27,963 nt of DNA from DAOUMU01 sp034409055 (GCA_034409055.1 DAOUMU010000282.1:1-27963), one strand, 5' to 3'; counted from the stretch's first letter, positions 6,190 to 13,842 are shown. A program made the numbers and translations. The notes: generated by a model not told the origin, from the sequence alone.

Positions 6190-8181
6190 ATGTTCTATCT
6201 AACGCCAACCCAAGAAAAATATCTCACCCGTAACGGCTTCGTGGTCATTCCCTCGGCTGAATTTGAGGGCATCGCCGAAGCTTACGAACAACTCAAGAAA
6301 AGCGGTTCGCCCATCCTGGTCACCACCGACGCGCTGTTACATACAGCCCACCTGTTCTTCGATTACCTGTTGCGCCTGGTCGAACTGGCCAGCTTGCGAC
6401 CCCAACTGGTCAGGCTGACCGAAACCTTACGGGAGGCTTCGGCCAGTGACTTCAATCAGGCCAACGATCCCCAGGTCAAGGAGGCGGCCCGGCGTAACCT
6501 GGCTTTCTTCTCGGTCGGGACCAGTCTGCTTGAGCCAACCCACCAGCCACCGGCCATTGTGGCGGACCTGGTTCAGGCCGAACTGAAATTAATCGAGGAA
6601 CACCCCACCGGCGTACCCCCCCCGCAATCGCCCGTCTTGGGTATCCGCGAGGATTACACCCAGTACATCCCCCGGGGCCACTACACCCGCAACGACGCTT
6701 TCCGTACCTACTTCCTGGTCGCTATGTGGTACGGCCGGCTGGGCTTTTTCCTCTACCCCAGCGAATCCCACGCTCTCTCCGAGGTAGATACGGAGCGTCT
6801 GGCCCGCCAGGCCCTGCTCATCACCGGCCATTTACACCGGCAGCGTATCGATCGCCGGGCCGCCATAGAGGTTTGGCGTGGTATTTACGAAACCACGGCC
6901 CTGTTTGCCGGCCGGGCCGAAGACCCCGGCCCCGACGAGTATCTATCCCTGGCCCAAGGTGTCTACGGTGGTTTGCCCGACCTGGCGCAACTGGCCGATC
7001 AGACCCGACTCAACCTCTTTCTTGACCGGGCGCGCCAACTGCCCCGGCCCCGGGTACTGTCCACCTTTTACTGGTCCCTGCCCCAGTCCGATTCAGTCAC
7101 GCCCCGCTGGCAAGACGGCACCCTGGGCTTTCACTTTATGTCCCAGCGCTTTGTGCCGGATACTCATATCTTCAGCGAGTTGGTGTGGGACCGGCTGGGT
7201 AACTATTTGGGGCATGGCTCTCCCTTTACCCTATACCCCTCCTTATATGCCGGGTCCTACCGGGGGGTACCGCGCGGCCTGGACGTGCTGGCCGTGTTTG
7301 GCTCGGAACTGGCCGAACGTATCCTGCAGGAGGAGGGGGACACGGCCTACGTCGGCTACGCCGAGAAACTGGCTGAACTGCGGGTGTTGTACGCCCACAG
7401 CGAAGGGGGACGGGATCTCTATCATCGCTGGCTGGGGGTGTTGCGTATCCTGTTGGAAGCCCCGCCTGAAACCGCGCCGCCGTTCATGCAAAACGAAGCC
7501 TGGGGCTGCAAGCAACTCAACGCCGCCCTGGGCTCCTGGGCCGAGTTGCGCCACGATACCATCCTGTACGTCAAGCAAAGCTACACTTCAGTCGCCCGGG
7601 GCATGCCACTCGAACCCCCATCGGCCCAGGCTTACCTGGAACCCGTTCCCCAACTCTACCGCCGTTTGGCGATCATGATCGCTCAACTGCACACCCAACT
7701 GGACGGTTGGAGCATGCTCGAGTCGACCGTGCGTGATAAATTGACCGAGTTCGAGTCACTGCTGACCGAGCTGACCGGCATCGCCGAGCGGGAGTTGGCC
7801 GGCCAGTGGCCCACCGAGGCCGAAATGACCAATCTGGCCGCCATCGGCAAACGGTTGAAGGCGCTGCTTGACTTTCCTCCCGAACTGATGGCCCAGATCA
7901 CCTCCGGCACCGACGACCGCATGGCCCTGGTGGCCGACGTGCATACGCATTTAGAAGGGCATCAAGTCCTCGAGGAAGCCGTAGGCGATCCCTTCTTGAT
8001 TTGTGTCGCCCTCGAACGAGCCGGACAACCGACCCGTTATTGGGGCGCGGTCTTCTCCTACTACGAGTTCAAGCATCCCCTGGACGACCGGCTGACCGAC
8101 GAGGCCTGGCAGGCTATGTGGCCCAAGCCATCCCTACCGCCGTGGACCAGCAGGTATTTAGCGGTGGATGATGACTATTAA
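6190..8181 (+). CDS. DUF3160 domain protein without signal peptide
   Basis: A 663-residue protein dominated by a DUF3160 domain. Typical elements include LTPTQEKYLTRNGFVV, SPILVTTDALLHTAHLFFDYLL, YTRNDAFRTYFLVAMWYGRLGF, SYTSVARGM, YLEPVPQLYRRL and, near the end, VADVHTH and FSYYEFKHPLDDRLTDEAW. Many DUF3160 proteins that I know of are exported lipoproteins. This one starts directly with the domain (MFYLTPTQEKYL) and has neither a signal peptide nor a lipobox, so it should be cytoplasmic. It is 8 nt downstream of the AlbA_2 gene with only a weak ribosome site, suggesting coupled translation. The biochemical function of DUF3160 is unknown to me. Confidence 0.85.
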   Translation: MFYLTPTQEKYLTRNGFVVIPSAEFEGIAEAYEQLKKSGSPILVTTDALLHTAHLFFDYLLRLVELASLRPQLVRLTETLREASASDFNQANDPQVKEAARRNLAFFSVGTSLLEPTHQPPAIVADLVQAELKLIEEHPTGVPPPQSPVLGIREDYTQYIPRGHYTRNDAFRTYFLVAMWYGRLGFFLYPSESHALSEVDTERLARQALLITGHLHRQRIDRRAAIEVWRGIYETTALFAGRAEDPGPDEYLSLAQGVYGGLPDLAQLADQTRLNLFLDRARQLPRPRVLSTFYWSLPQSDSVTPRWQDGTLGFHFMSQRFVPDTHIFSELVWDRLGNYLGHGSPFTLYPSLYAGSYRGVPRGLDVLAVFGSELAERILQEEGDTAYVGYAEKLAELRVLYAHSEGGRDLYHRWLGVLRILLEAPPETAPPFMQNEAWGCKQLNAALGSWAELRHDTILYVKQSYTSVARGMPLEPPSAQAYLEPVPQLYRRLAIMIAQLHTQLDGWSMLESTVRDKLTEFESLLTELTGIAERELAGQWPTEAEMTNLAAIGKRLKALLDFPPELMAQITSGTDDRMALVADVHTHLEGHQVLEEAVGDPFLICVALERAGQPTRYWGAVFSYYEFKHPLDDRLTDEAWQAMWPKPSLPPWTSRYLAVDDDY

Positions 8182-8266
8182 CCTGGCTTGGATAAACGTG
8201 TTGTATGTTGCGTAGAAGTAATTTTTACGCATTTCGCTCTACGCTCTACGCTTAACATTTTTGGTT

Positions 8267-8279
8267 GCGGCTTCGCCGC
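8267..8279. repeat. GC hairpin in the spacer after DUF3160
   Basis: GCGGC-TTC-GCCGC, a perfect 5-bp stem without a T-tract. It follows a short repetitive stretch (CTCTACGCTCTACGCT, about 8237-8252). It is more likely part of an interspersed repeat than a terminator. Confidence 0.5.
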
Positions 8280-8345
8280 GCTACGTTATAGGGGAGCTGC
8301 CAGATGGGCTTCCATTTAGATCGAAAGTAGTGGACGAGGTAAATA

Positions 8346-8591
8346 ATGATGGAAGAATTAACCCAGGCGGAATTTCAGTCATTGCTTGATTTAGCTTATG
8401 ATCACTGGAATTCCAGGAATTGGGATGATGCCATCAAAGCAGAGCAGGAGGCAGAGGAACTCCTTGATGATCGTGAAGAGTGGTACCCTATCTGGCGTGA
8501 TCTGATTGATTATCTGGAGGTATTTTATCGTGATCACAGACGAGTATTGACATACGAAGAAGCCGTGGCCTGGATGATGAATGAAGGCTGA
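8346..8591 (+). CDS. Small acidic hypothetical protein
   Basis: 81 residues, strongly acidic and predicted helical (EELTQAEFQSLLDLAYDHWN; DAIKAEQEAEELLDDREEW). It has no signal peptide or transmembrane segment. GAGG at 8336-8339 lies 6 nt before the ATG, and a second ATG follows immediately. I do not recognise a family. The alternating hydrophobic pattern and lone TPR-like helix pair (WDDAIKAEQEAEELL) suggest a small helical bundle. It lies 83 nt upstream of the pentapeptide-repeat gene on the same strand and could be cotranscribed. Confidence 0.6.
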   Translation: MMEELTQAEFQSLLDLAYDHWNSRNWDDAIKAEQEAEELLDDREEWYPIWRDLIDYLEVFYRDHRRVLTYEEAVAWMMNEG

Positions 8592-8674
8592 CATATCAAA
8601 CACAGACTTTGAGGAATGAGACCTTTCCTCTACCGGCTGCGGTAACCGCAAAATAAACCGGAAGGGATAAGTAA

Positions 8675-9619
8675 ATGACCATACGAATCGGGCCGTATGA
8701 GATTAAGCCCGAGGCTAACCTGGGAAGGGCCAACTTGGAAAAGGTCCATTTGAACGGAGCCAACCTGAGTGGGGCCGATTTGAGCGAGGCCAATCTGGGT
8801 GAGACCAACCTGAGCAAAGCCAACCTGAGTAGAGCCAACCTGAGCAGGGCCAACCTGAACAGGGCTGATCTGAGCGAGGCCAATCTGAGCGAGGCCAATC
8901 TGTACAGAGCTGACTTGCATTGGGCCAACCTGCGAGAGGCCGACCTGGGCAAAGCCAACCTGGCTGGAGCGAGACTGGACAATTCTGACATGAGAGGAGT
9001 TAACCTGAACGGGGCGGATCTGAAAGGGGTCAATCTGTACAAAGTCGACCTGAGGGGGACCAATCTGGAAGGGATTGACCTGAAAGAGGTCTACCTGTAC
9101 GAGGTCGATCTGAGAGAAACCGACCTGAGAGAGGTCGACCTGGAAAAAGCCAACCTGAGCAAAGCCAACTTGTATAGGGCAAACCTGAGCGGGGCCAGGC
9201 TGAGAGAGGCCAAACTAAACGAAGCCAATCTGAGCGGGGCCATACTGGATCGTTCTGAGTTGAGCGGGGCCAACCTGGAAAAGACCAACCTGGAAAATGC
9301 CAAGTTGAGTGGGGCCAACCTGAGAGAAGCCAAATTGGGTAGGGCTAGCCTGGCCTGGGCCAACCTAGAGAATACTGATCTGAGTAGGGCCAAGCTGAAC
9401 AGAGCCAACATAGAAAGGGCCAATCTGGCAGGGTCCGATTTGAAAGGGGCTAACCTGTACAAGGTTGATCTGAGGGGGGCCAATCTGGCAGGTGCCGACC
9501 TGAGTGGTACCTACCTGGAAAAGATCAACCTGGATGGAGCCAGATACGATGATGCCACAAAGTGGCCAGAGGGTTTTGACCCTCTGGCAGCAGGTGCCAA
9601 CTCAATGTCATTAAGTTAA
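8675..9619 (+). CDS. Pentapeptide-repeat protein
   Basis: A 314-residue protein built almost entirely of A(N/D)LxX pentapeptides from about residue 15 to 290, i.e. roughly 55 repeats or 13-14 coils of a right-handed quadrilateral beta-helix. A short N-terminal strand (MTIRIGPYEIKPEANL) precedes the helix. A C-terminal cap, DGARYDDATKWPEGFDPLAAGA, is of a type often found at the end of such proteins. No signal peptide or other domain is fused to it. Some pentapeptide proteins mimic DNA and bind gyrase, but most have no known role and nothing here identifies a target. The repetitive coding DNA gives long open frames on the opposite strand that are not genes. GGAAGG precedes the ATG. Confidence 0.9.
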   Translation: MTIRIGPYEIKPEANLGRANLEKVHLNGANLSGADLSEANLGETNLSKANLSRANLSRANLNRADLSEANLSEANLYRADLHWANLREADLGKANLAGARLDNSDMRGVNLNGADLKGVNLYKVDLRGTNLEGIDLKEVYLYEVDLRETDLREVDLEKANLSKANLYRANLSGARLREAKLNEANLSGAILDRSELSGANLEKTNLENAKLSGANLREAKLGRASLAWANLENTDLSRAKLNRANIERANLAGSDLKGANLYKVDLRGANLAGADLSGTYLEKINLDGARYDDATKWPEGFDPLAAGANSMSLS

Positions 9620-9630
9620 GCAATACTGCC

Positions 9631-9728
9631 AGACTTCGGAAGTCTTTGAAGGCGATTTTGCTAACCAAACGGTCTGATAATGCAGGTAATTTTGCTACCA
9701 AATATATCTTTGCAGACTTCCGAAGTCT
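9631..9728. repeat. Pair of mirror-image 15-bp palindromes
   Basis: AGACTTCGGAAGTCT (9631-9645) and AGACTTCCGAAGTCT (9714-9728) are each palindromes around one central base and are exact reverse complements of each other. Between them ATTTTGCTA(A)CCAAA occurs twice in direct orientation (about 9655 and 9689). The first palindrome begins 11 nt after the pentapeptide stop codon but lacks a T-tract. Confidence 0.75.
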
Positions 9729-9770
9729 TAACTTATAGTTCAGCGTGACATATCAAGATATTAGTACCCA

Positions 9771-9810
9771 CCCTGGAGCCAGGGCATTGGTAGTAACGAC
9801 TTCAGTCGTT
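9771..9810. repeat. Two further short palindromes
   Basis: CCCTGG-AG-CCAGGG (9771-9784) and AACGACT-TC-AGTCGTT (9795-9810). They resemble repetitive extragenic palindromes and lie just beyond the 3' end of the VWA gene. Confidence 0.6.
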
Positions 9811-9877
9811 CATAGATGCTCGGCGGTCACCGGCCTGCCCTGCGACCGTAGGGAGTGTCGAATGGGTCGGCGGTCGT

Positions 9878-11545
9878 CTAGCGTCTGGCCTCAGCAGCGG
9901 TGATCTGGATGGCCTGATCCAGCAGGGTCATAAACTCGGCCACCTCGTTGTTGTTGGCGAAGGCTGACTGAGCGGAGAGAGCCAGTTCACGGACAGCCTC
10001 CAGGCTGCTATCCTGGGCCCAGTAGCTGCCGCGTAGAATTTCGGCGTACTCGGCCACGGCGGCGATGAAGCGGAACCCGGCTGAGGTCTGGTTAACGTTG
10101 CTCAGGAAATCGGCTCGGACGAACGGTTCGGCCAGCTCGACCACCTGGCCGCTGTCAATATCCTGGTAACGAATGTACACGGTCAGAGCGGCATCGGTTT
10201 TTTCGACCTGGGCTGCATCATGGAACTTGAGCTCGTACAGCGCGGTCACACTGTGTCCGGCGCCTACCTCGCCAGCGTCAACCCGGTTATTGCGAAAATC
10301 ACTATCGGCCACGGCCCGGTTTTCATACCCCAGCAGACGGTAACTACGCACAACCTCAGGATTAAAATCAACCTGCACTTTAGCGTCCTTGGCGATCACC
10401 TGGAGCGTACCGGTTAAGTTCTCCACGAAGATACGACGAGCTTCGTTCAGGGTATCCACGTAGGCATAGTTGCCATTGCCGTTGTCGGCCAGTTGCTCCA
10501 TCAGGACATCGTTGTAATTACCCATGCCGACGCCGACCGTGGACAGGGTCACGCCCTGGGCTACCTGATCGCGAATGACTGCAAGAATAGAATCGGGACC
10601 GGTGCGGCCGACATTGGCCACGCCATCGGATAGGAGAATGACGCGATTGATCGCACCGGGACGATAGGCCCGGGCAGCCATCTCGTAGCCCAGGCGCAGA
10701 CCTTCTTCGGCATTCGTCGAGCCACCGGGCTGCAAGCGATCGATAGCGGCCAGGATGGTCGGGGCGTTCTCGGCGCTGGTCGGTTCGAGGATGACCTGAG
10801 CTCTCGAACCGTAAACGACAATACTGACGGCGTCGGTGGGGCGTAACTCATCCACCAGCAACCGCAGCGCTTTTTTGACCAGGCCCAGTCGGTTCTCGCG
10901 GCGCATCGAACCGGAGACGTCGATGACAAAGGTCAGCCCCGCATCCGGGCGATCCTCAGCAGGAATTTCTTTGCCTTGTAGGCCAATCTTAAGTAAATAG
11001 GCGTTTTGTGGGCCAAAGGGAGTAGGAGCGCCTTCCAGGTGAATGGCAAAAGCCCCTTCGCCCTCGGCCGGACCAGGATAGTCCAGGTCGAAATAGTTGA
11101 TGAACTCTTCGACGCGAATGGCTTCATGCGGGGGCAGGTAGCCGTCGGTCAGGTGGCGACGGGCCACCGTGTAAGAGGCGGTGTCTACATCCATCGCAAA
11201 GGTGGACAGGTGATCGTCCTCTGTATCAACAAAGGGGTTTATCCCTGCGCTTTCAAAAAAGGTCGAGTCGTAAGGCTGGTCGTTGGGCGGCGCGTTGCCA
11301 CCGGTAGCCGGGGAGGGTGAGGCCGTCGGGGCTGGCAACGCCGTACTCTGAACGGGCTCACTGTATAGCGGGGCTTCGGCTGGGGCCTCGGCCTCTTCCA
11401 CGATAATCACTTCTTTCTGGGGAGCTTCCTCAGCCGCTTTCTCTGACAACGGAGCAGCAGCGCTGCCACAAGCTAAACTCACCAGGAAAAGTAAGCCAAT
11501 TAAACCTGAGACAATACGGGCGACTTTTGAATAGGGGGTGGTCAT
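9878..11545 (-). CDS. VWA domain lipoprotein (YfbK type, with DUF3520 region)
   Basis: A 555-residue exported lipoprotein. A hydrophobic N-terminus ends in VSLAC (Cys26 as the lipidated residue), then a Pro/Ala/Glu-rich linker (about 30-90). The VWF-associated N-terminal domain (about 94-175) shows NPFVDTEDDHLSTFAMDVDT and EEFINYFDYxYP-like sequence. The VWA domain begins near 204 with MIDAS motif DVSGSM (209-214) and later LLSDGVANVG. The C-terminal DUF3520-type region contains YRLLGYENR and GHSVTALYEL. AAGGAG lies about 7 nt before the ATG on the minus strand. Such proteins are thought to mediate metal-dependent protein interactions at the cell surface; the partner is unknown. It is transcribed alone, with about 480 bp between it and the divergent nitroreductase. 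Confidence 0.9.
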   Translation of the reverse strand: MTTPYSKVARIVSGLIGLLFLVSLACGSAAAPLSEKAAEEAPQKEVIIVEEAEAPAEAPLYSEPVQSTALPAPTASPSPATGGNAPPNDQPYDSTFFESAGINPFVDTEDDHLSTFAMDVDTASYTVARRHLTDGYLPPHEAIRVEEFINYFDLDYPGPAEGEGAFAIHLEGAPTPFGPQNAYLLKIGLQGKEIPAEDRPDAGLTFVIDVSGSMRRENRLGLVKKALRLLVDELRPTDAVSIVVYGSRAQVILEPTSAENAPTILAAIDRLQPGGSTNAEEGLRLGYEMAARAYRPGAINRVILLSDGVANVGRTGPDSILAVIRDQVAQGVTLSTVGVGMGNYNDVLMEQLADNGNGNYAYVDTLNEARRIFVENLTGTLQVIAKDAKVQVDFNPEVVRSYRLLGYENRAVADSDFRNNRVDAGEVGAGHSVTALYELKFHDAAQVEKTDAALTVYIRYQDIDSGQVVELAEPFVRADFLSNVNQTSAGFRFIAAVAEYAEILRGSYWAQDSSLEAVRELALSAQSAFANNNEVAEFMTLLDQAIQITAAEARR

Positions 11546-12024
11546 GGTTATCTCCTTCTTCTCTTGCTAAGTCTTTCGAACAGTTTGGTAGTTTTATTTT
11601 TGAGCCAGCTCGATATTAAGACGTTAACGGAGGGGGGTTGGTTCCACCGAGTACCCGGCCAGGGTATAAATTTGCCAGGGATGAGGTTCGGATTTACAAT
11701 TGGTGCTTTGGAAATGACCTGGAGGCTTAAGCCGAGTAACTTAACCGATGTCTAACCCCCCATAAAATACAGGGAGTCCAGACCAGCATAACCAGGCCCA
11801 AACCCTAAACGAAATTCAAAACCGACTACCTAACCAACTAAGGCAGTTCCGAAAAGATAATTATCCCAACTCCGTGAACCCACAGGGCAAGTGACGTGAA
11901 GCGTGAAACGTGATGTTTTTACGCTATAAACCCTCACGTTTCACGTTTTACGCTTCACGCTGCTGAAAGTTTGGGGATAATTTTAATCTCGGAACTCCCT
12001 AACTAACCAACAAGGAGCCAAACC
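11546..12024. other. Spacer between VWA and nitroreductase genes
   Basis: About 480 bp without a convincing gene. The half next to the VWA gene shows nothing beyond its ribosome site. The half next to the nitroreductase gene is occupied by the nested inverted repeat at 11841-12000. Confidence 0.6.
11841..12000. repeat. Nested inverted repeat, about 160 bp
   Basis: Outer arms at 11841-11872 and 11968-12000 share AGTTCCGA and ATTATCCC blocks in inverse orientation with an imperfect middle. Inner arms pair GTGAAGCGTGAAACGTGA (11896-11913) with the reverse complement at 11934-11958, which carries one extra GTGAAAC-like unit. The structure lies about 20 nt upstream of the nitroreductase ATG, close to its ribosome site. 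It could be a non-autonomous element or fold in the mRNA leader. Confidence 0.7.
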
Positions 12025-12546
12025 ATGGAATTTTCAGAGCTCATCGAGAAACGATACAGTGTTCGGGCTTACAAACCCGATCCGGTCGAGGCTGAAAAAT
12101 TGCAGCAGGTGTTGGGAGCAGCGCGCCTGGCACCGACTGCAGCCAATCGGCAACCCTTTCTGCTCATCGTGATCCACACGGCCGGTCGAGAGGCAGAGTT
12201 GCGACGCATTTATAAGCGAGATTGGTTCGTTCAAGCGCCTTTGCTCATCTGCGCCTGTGCCATTCCGGCCAAAGCCTGGGTTCGCACCGAAGATGGTAAG
12301 AACTACAGTGACGTGGATATGGCTATCGTCGTCGATCATCTGACCTTGGCCGCTACCAACGTGGGGTTGGGGACGTGCTGGGTAGCAGCCTTTAACGTCA
12401 AAGCCACGCGCGAGATATTAAATCTGCCCGACGAAGTGGAACCGGTTGCTTTTACCCCCCTGGGATACGCCGCCGATTTACCCGGCCCAAAGGAGCGCAA
12501 GGCATTATCTGAATTGGTGCGGTATGAAAACTGGGCAGTAGACTAA
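12025..12546 (+). CDS. Nitroreductase family protein (FMN-dependent)
   Basis: A 173-residue single-domain nitroreductase-fold oxidoreductase, expected to be a cytoplasmic flavoenzyme acting as a dimer with FMN. The motifs are family-typical: the FMN-phosphate segment KRYSVRAYKPDPV near residue 10, APTAANRQPF (about 37-46), the substrate/dimer segment DVDMAIVVDHLTLAATNVGLGTCWVAAF (split over about 97-123), and the closing PLGYAAD. AAGGAG sits 8-9 nt before the ATG. The length is typical of the short subfamily. The electron acceptor cannot be assigned from sequence. No partner gene is nearby. Confidence 0.9.
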   Translation: MEFSELIEKRYSVRAYKPDPVEAEKLQQVLGAARLAPTAANRQPFLLIVIHTAGREAELRRIYKRDWFVQAPLLICACAIPAKAWVRTEDGKNYSDVDMAIVVDHLTLAATNVGLGTCWVAAFNVKATREILNLPDEVEPVAFTPLGYAADLPGPKERKALSELVRYENWAVD

Positions 12547-12656
12547 ATGCCCAAAAGGGTGAGTTTTTGCATCTACCAGATATGTTAGCAGTGATACACC
12601 CTCCCTAAAATTTGAGACGGACCGTCTACCGGACAAAATATGTTCTGACGAAGTGA

Positions 12657-12686
12657 TGTGGTCGTACTGAGCGGAGTGCGACTACA
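12657..12686. repeat. 12-bp hairpin repeat
   Basis: TGTGGTCGTACT and AGTGCGACTACA pair over 12 positions with two G-U pairs around the loop GAGCGG. It resembles an interspersed repetitive palindrome and has no T-tract. Confidence 0.6.
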
Positions 12687-12828
12687 TTGCTGAATCGTTC
12701 CTCCGCTTTATTCCCCGCTACCACGTCTCAAAAATCTCGACCTTGGCAGTTAGTTTACCTTGCCATCTGCTGGCAGGTACGTAATATACTCGGCACGGTC
12801 ACAAATTTAAGTTTTTGTTTTTTGAATA

Positions 12829-12899
12829 GGACGCAGATTTTCGCAGATTCGCGCAGATAAATTTAAAAAATCAGCGTTTATCAGCGTTTATCAGCGTCC
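12829..12899. repeat. Inverted arrays of a CGCnGAT decamer
   Basis: The left arm carries three consecutive roughly 10-bp units of the form CGCAGATnnn. The right arm, read on the other strand, carries three CGCTGATnnn units. GGAC/GTCC marks the two ends, with an A/T-rich centre (about 12860-12870). It resembles a type of short interspersed repeat seen in environmental genomes; I cannot name the family. Confidence 0.65.
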
Positions 12900-12955
12900 C
12901 ATAAAAGTTAAAATGATGCCCGTTGGCAGTATATCTCCCCCGACTGTTAAAAATA

Positions 12956-13008
12956 CTTAACCTGATCTTAACACGCCCTTAAGCGGTGATTAACCAAATC
13001 TTTAATCA
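12956..13008 (+). promoter_or_regulatory. Five tandem 11-bp direct repeats, Pho-box-like
   Basis: TTAACC (12957), TTAACA (12968), TTAAGC (12979), TTAACC (12990) and TTTAAT (13001) start exactly 11 bp apart; written as octamers they fit YTTAAYYN with 3-bp gaps. Known response-regulator sites for phosphate starvation have the same build: tandem CTTAACCT-like octamers for cyanobacterial SphR, TTAACA every 11 bp for Bacillus PhoP, and 7+4 bp for E. coli PhoB. A weak -10 candidate TATTCT lies at 13016-13021. The site is 102 bp upstream of the PAP2-like gene, on the same face of the helix throughout. Confidence 0.65.
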
Positions 13009-13109
13009 AAACCATTATTCTTGTGGTAGAGCCAAGATGGAGGGCTTGCTCACACCGAGACAGCCAGGACGACATCCGGGCCAAATCCCCGGCGAAAGGA
13101 TAAATTGGC

Positions 13110-13748
13110 ATGGGTACATATCAAGTTGGAAAGAACATGGTTGAAAGCCATTCTACCCTCCTCCAGTCGGCTTGGGATGAGTATCTGGCCCGCTGGATAT
13201 CACGAATCGGTAGTCCACCGCTAACGGCGATGGCCGGTGCTGTTCTAAGCGGACACATGCTGGCTACGCCGGTAGCCTGGCGTTGGGCCGCCGTTTATAC
13301 TTTTCTGGCCATACTTGCCCCAATCATGTATGTTGTCTGGCTCTTCCACCGGGGTAAAGTAGCTGACCTCGACTTGCGTATCCGCGAGCAGCGTATCCGC
13401 CCCCTGCTGGTGACCCTGACCGGTGCCTTTGCTGCCTGGGCAATGCTGCATTTTGGCGCTGCTCCTACCCTGCTGGTGGTCCTGGCCAGTGCAAACGCTG
13501 TGCAAATGATTCTTTTCTTTGGAATCACCCTACGTTGGAAGATCAGTGGGCATTGTACAGCAGCGGCCGGGTTGATCGTTCTGGCCTGGGCCCTTATCGG
13601 TAGTGCCGCTATACTGCTCACGTTGAGCGTACCCCTCATCGCTTGGGCTCGAGTACGCTTGCACCATCACACGATTGGGCAGACAGTGGCCGGTGCTGCC
13701 TTGGGCAGCAGCGTGTTAACCGCTGCCTTTCTCGTCTATGGAGGGTGA
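13110..13748 (+). CDS. PAP2-like membrane protein, altered catalytic motifs
   Basis: A 212-residue protein with about five hydrophobic segments (roughly 40-60, 62-85, 100-120, 122-142 and 153-205) after a ~30-residue amphipathic N-terminus. The layout matches the PAP2 (type 2 phosphatidic acid phosphatase) superfamily: REQRIRP before a membrane segment (motif 1), ISGH (motif 2), and ARVRLHHHTIGQ (motif 3). The His of motif 2 and the nucleophilic His and Arg of motif 3 are present. The usual motif 1 Lys is Arg, and the motif 3 Asp that orients the nucleophile is Gln, so hydrolase activity is uncertain. GAAAGGA lies 9 nt upstream of the ATG. A Pho-box-like array precedes it, and the glycosyltransferase remnant starts 4 nt after its stop codon. 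Confidence 0.7.
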   Translation: MGTYQVGKNMVESHSTLLQSAWDEYLARWISRIGSPPLTAMAGAVLSGHMLATPVAWRWAAVYTFLAILAPIMYVVWLFHRGKVADLDLRIREQRIRPLLVTLTGAFAAWAMLHFGAAPTLLVVLASANAVQMILFFGITLRWKISGHCTAAAGLIVLAWALIGSAAILLTLSVPLIAWARVRLHHHTIGQTVAGAALGSSVLTAAFLVYGG

Positions 13749-13752
13749 TCCG

Positions 13753-13836
13753 GTGCGGATCGCTCTGTTCACAGAAACGTTTCTGTCCAAGGCTGGCGGT
13801 ATTGTCACCACAACGTATAATCTATATCAAAGGTAG
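13753..13836 (+). pseudogene. Glycosyltransferase remnant (N-terminus only)
   Basis: A GTG start at 13753 with GGAGGG 7 nt upstream, inside the end of the PAP2-like gene, opens 27 codons: VRIALFTETFLSKAGGIVTT and then seven more residues before TAG. This is the standard N-terminus of family-4 (GT-B) glycosyltransferases, normally MRIALFTETFLPxxxGIVTT followed by about 350 more residues. The ribosome site and start are intact, so the missing body points to an internal deletion; the last codons could be the original C-terminus. Family recognition rests on these 20 residues. Confidence 0.6.
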
Positions 13837-13842
13837 TGAGTC

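Larger units (their letters stand above)
12547..13109. other. Repeat-rich 560-bp spacer
   Basis: No gene seen. From left to right it contains: a bracketing inverted pair TTTGAGAC (about 12611) / GTCTCAAA (about 12725); a 12-bp hairpin at 12657-12686; the CGCnGAT repeat at 12829-12899; and the tandem Pho-box-like array at 12956-13008 upstream of the PAP2-like gene. Confidence 0.65.

Noticed and set aside
8596..9483. Long minus-strand open frames opposite the pentapeptide gene
   Set aside because: They mirror the repetitive AxLxx codons; the plus-strand frame has the ribosome site, cap sequence and family match.
9631..9645. Terminator of the pentapeptide gene
   Set aside because: Good stem but essentially no loop and only a three-base T-run.
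11564..11755. Small 63-residue ORF
   Set aside because: No ribosome site and no coding character.
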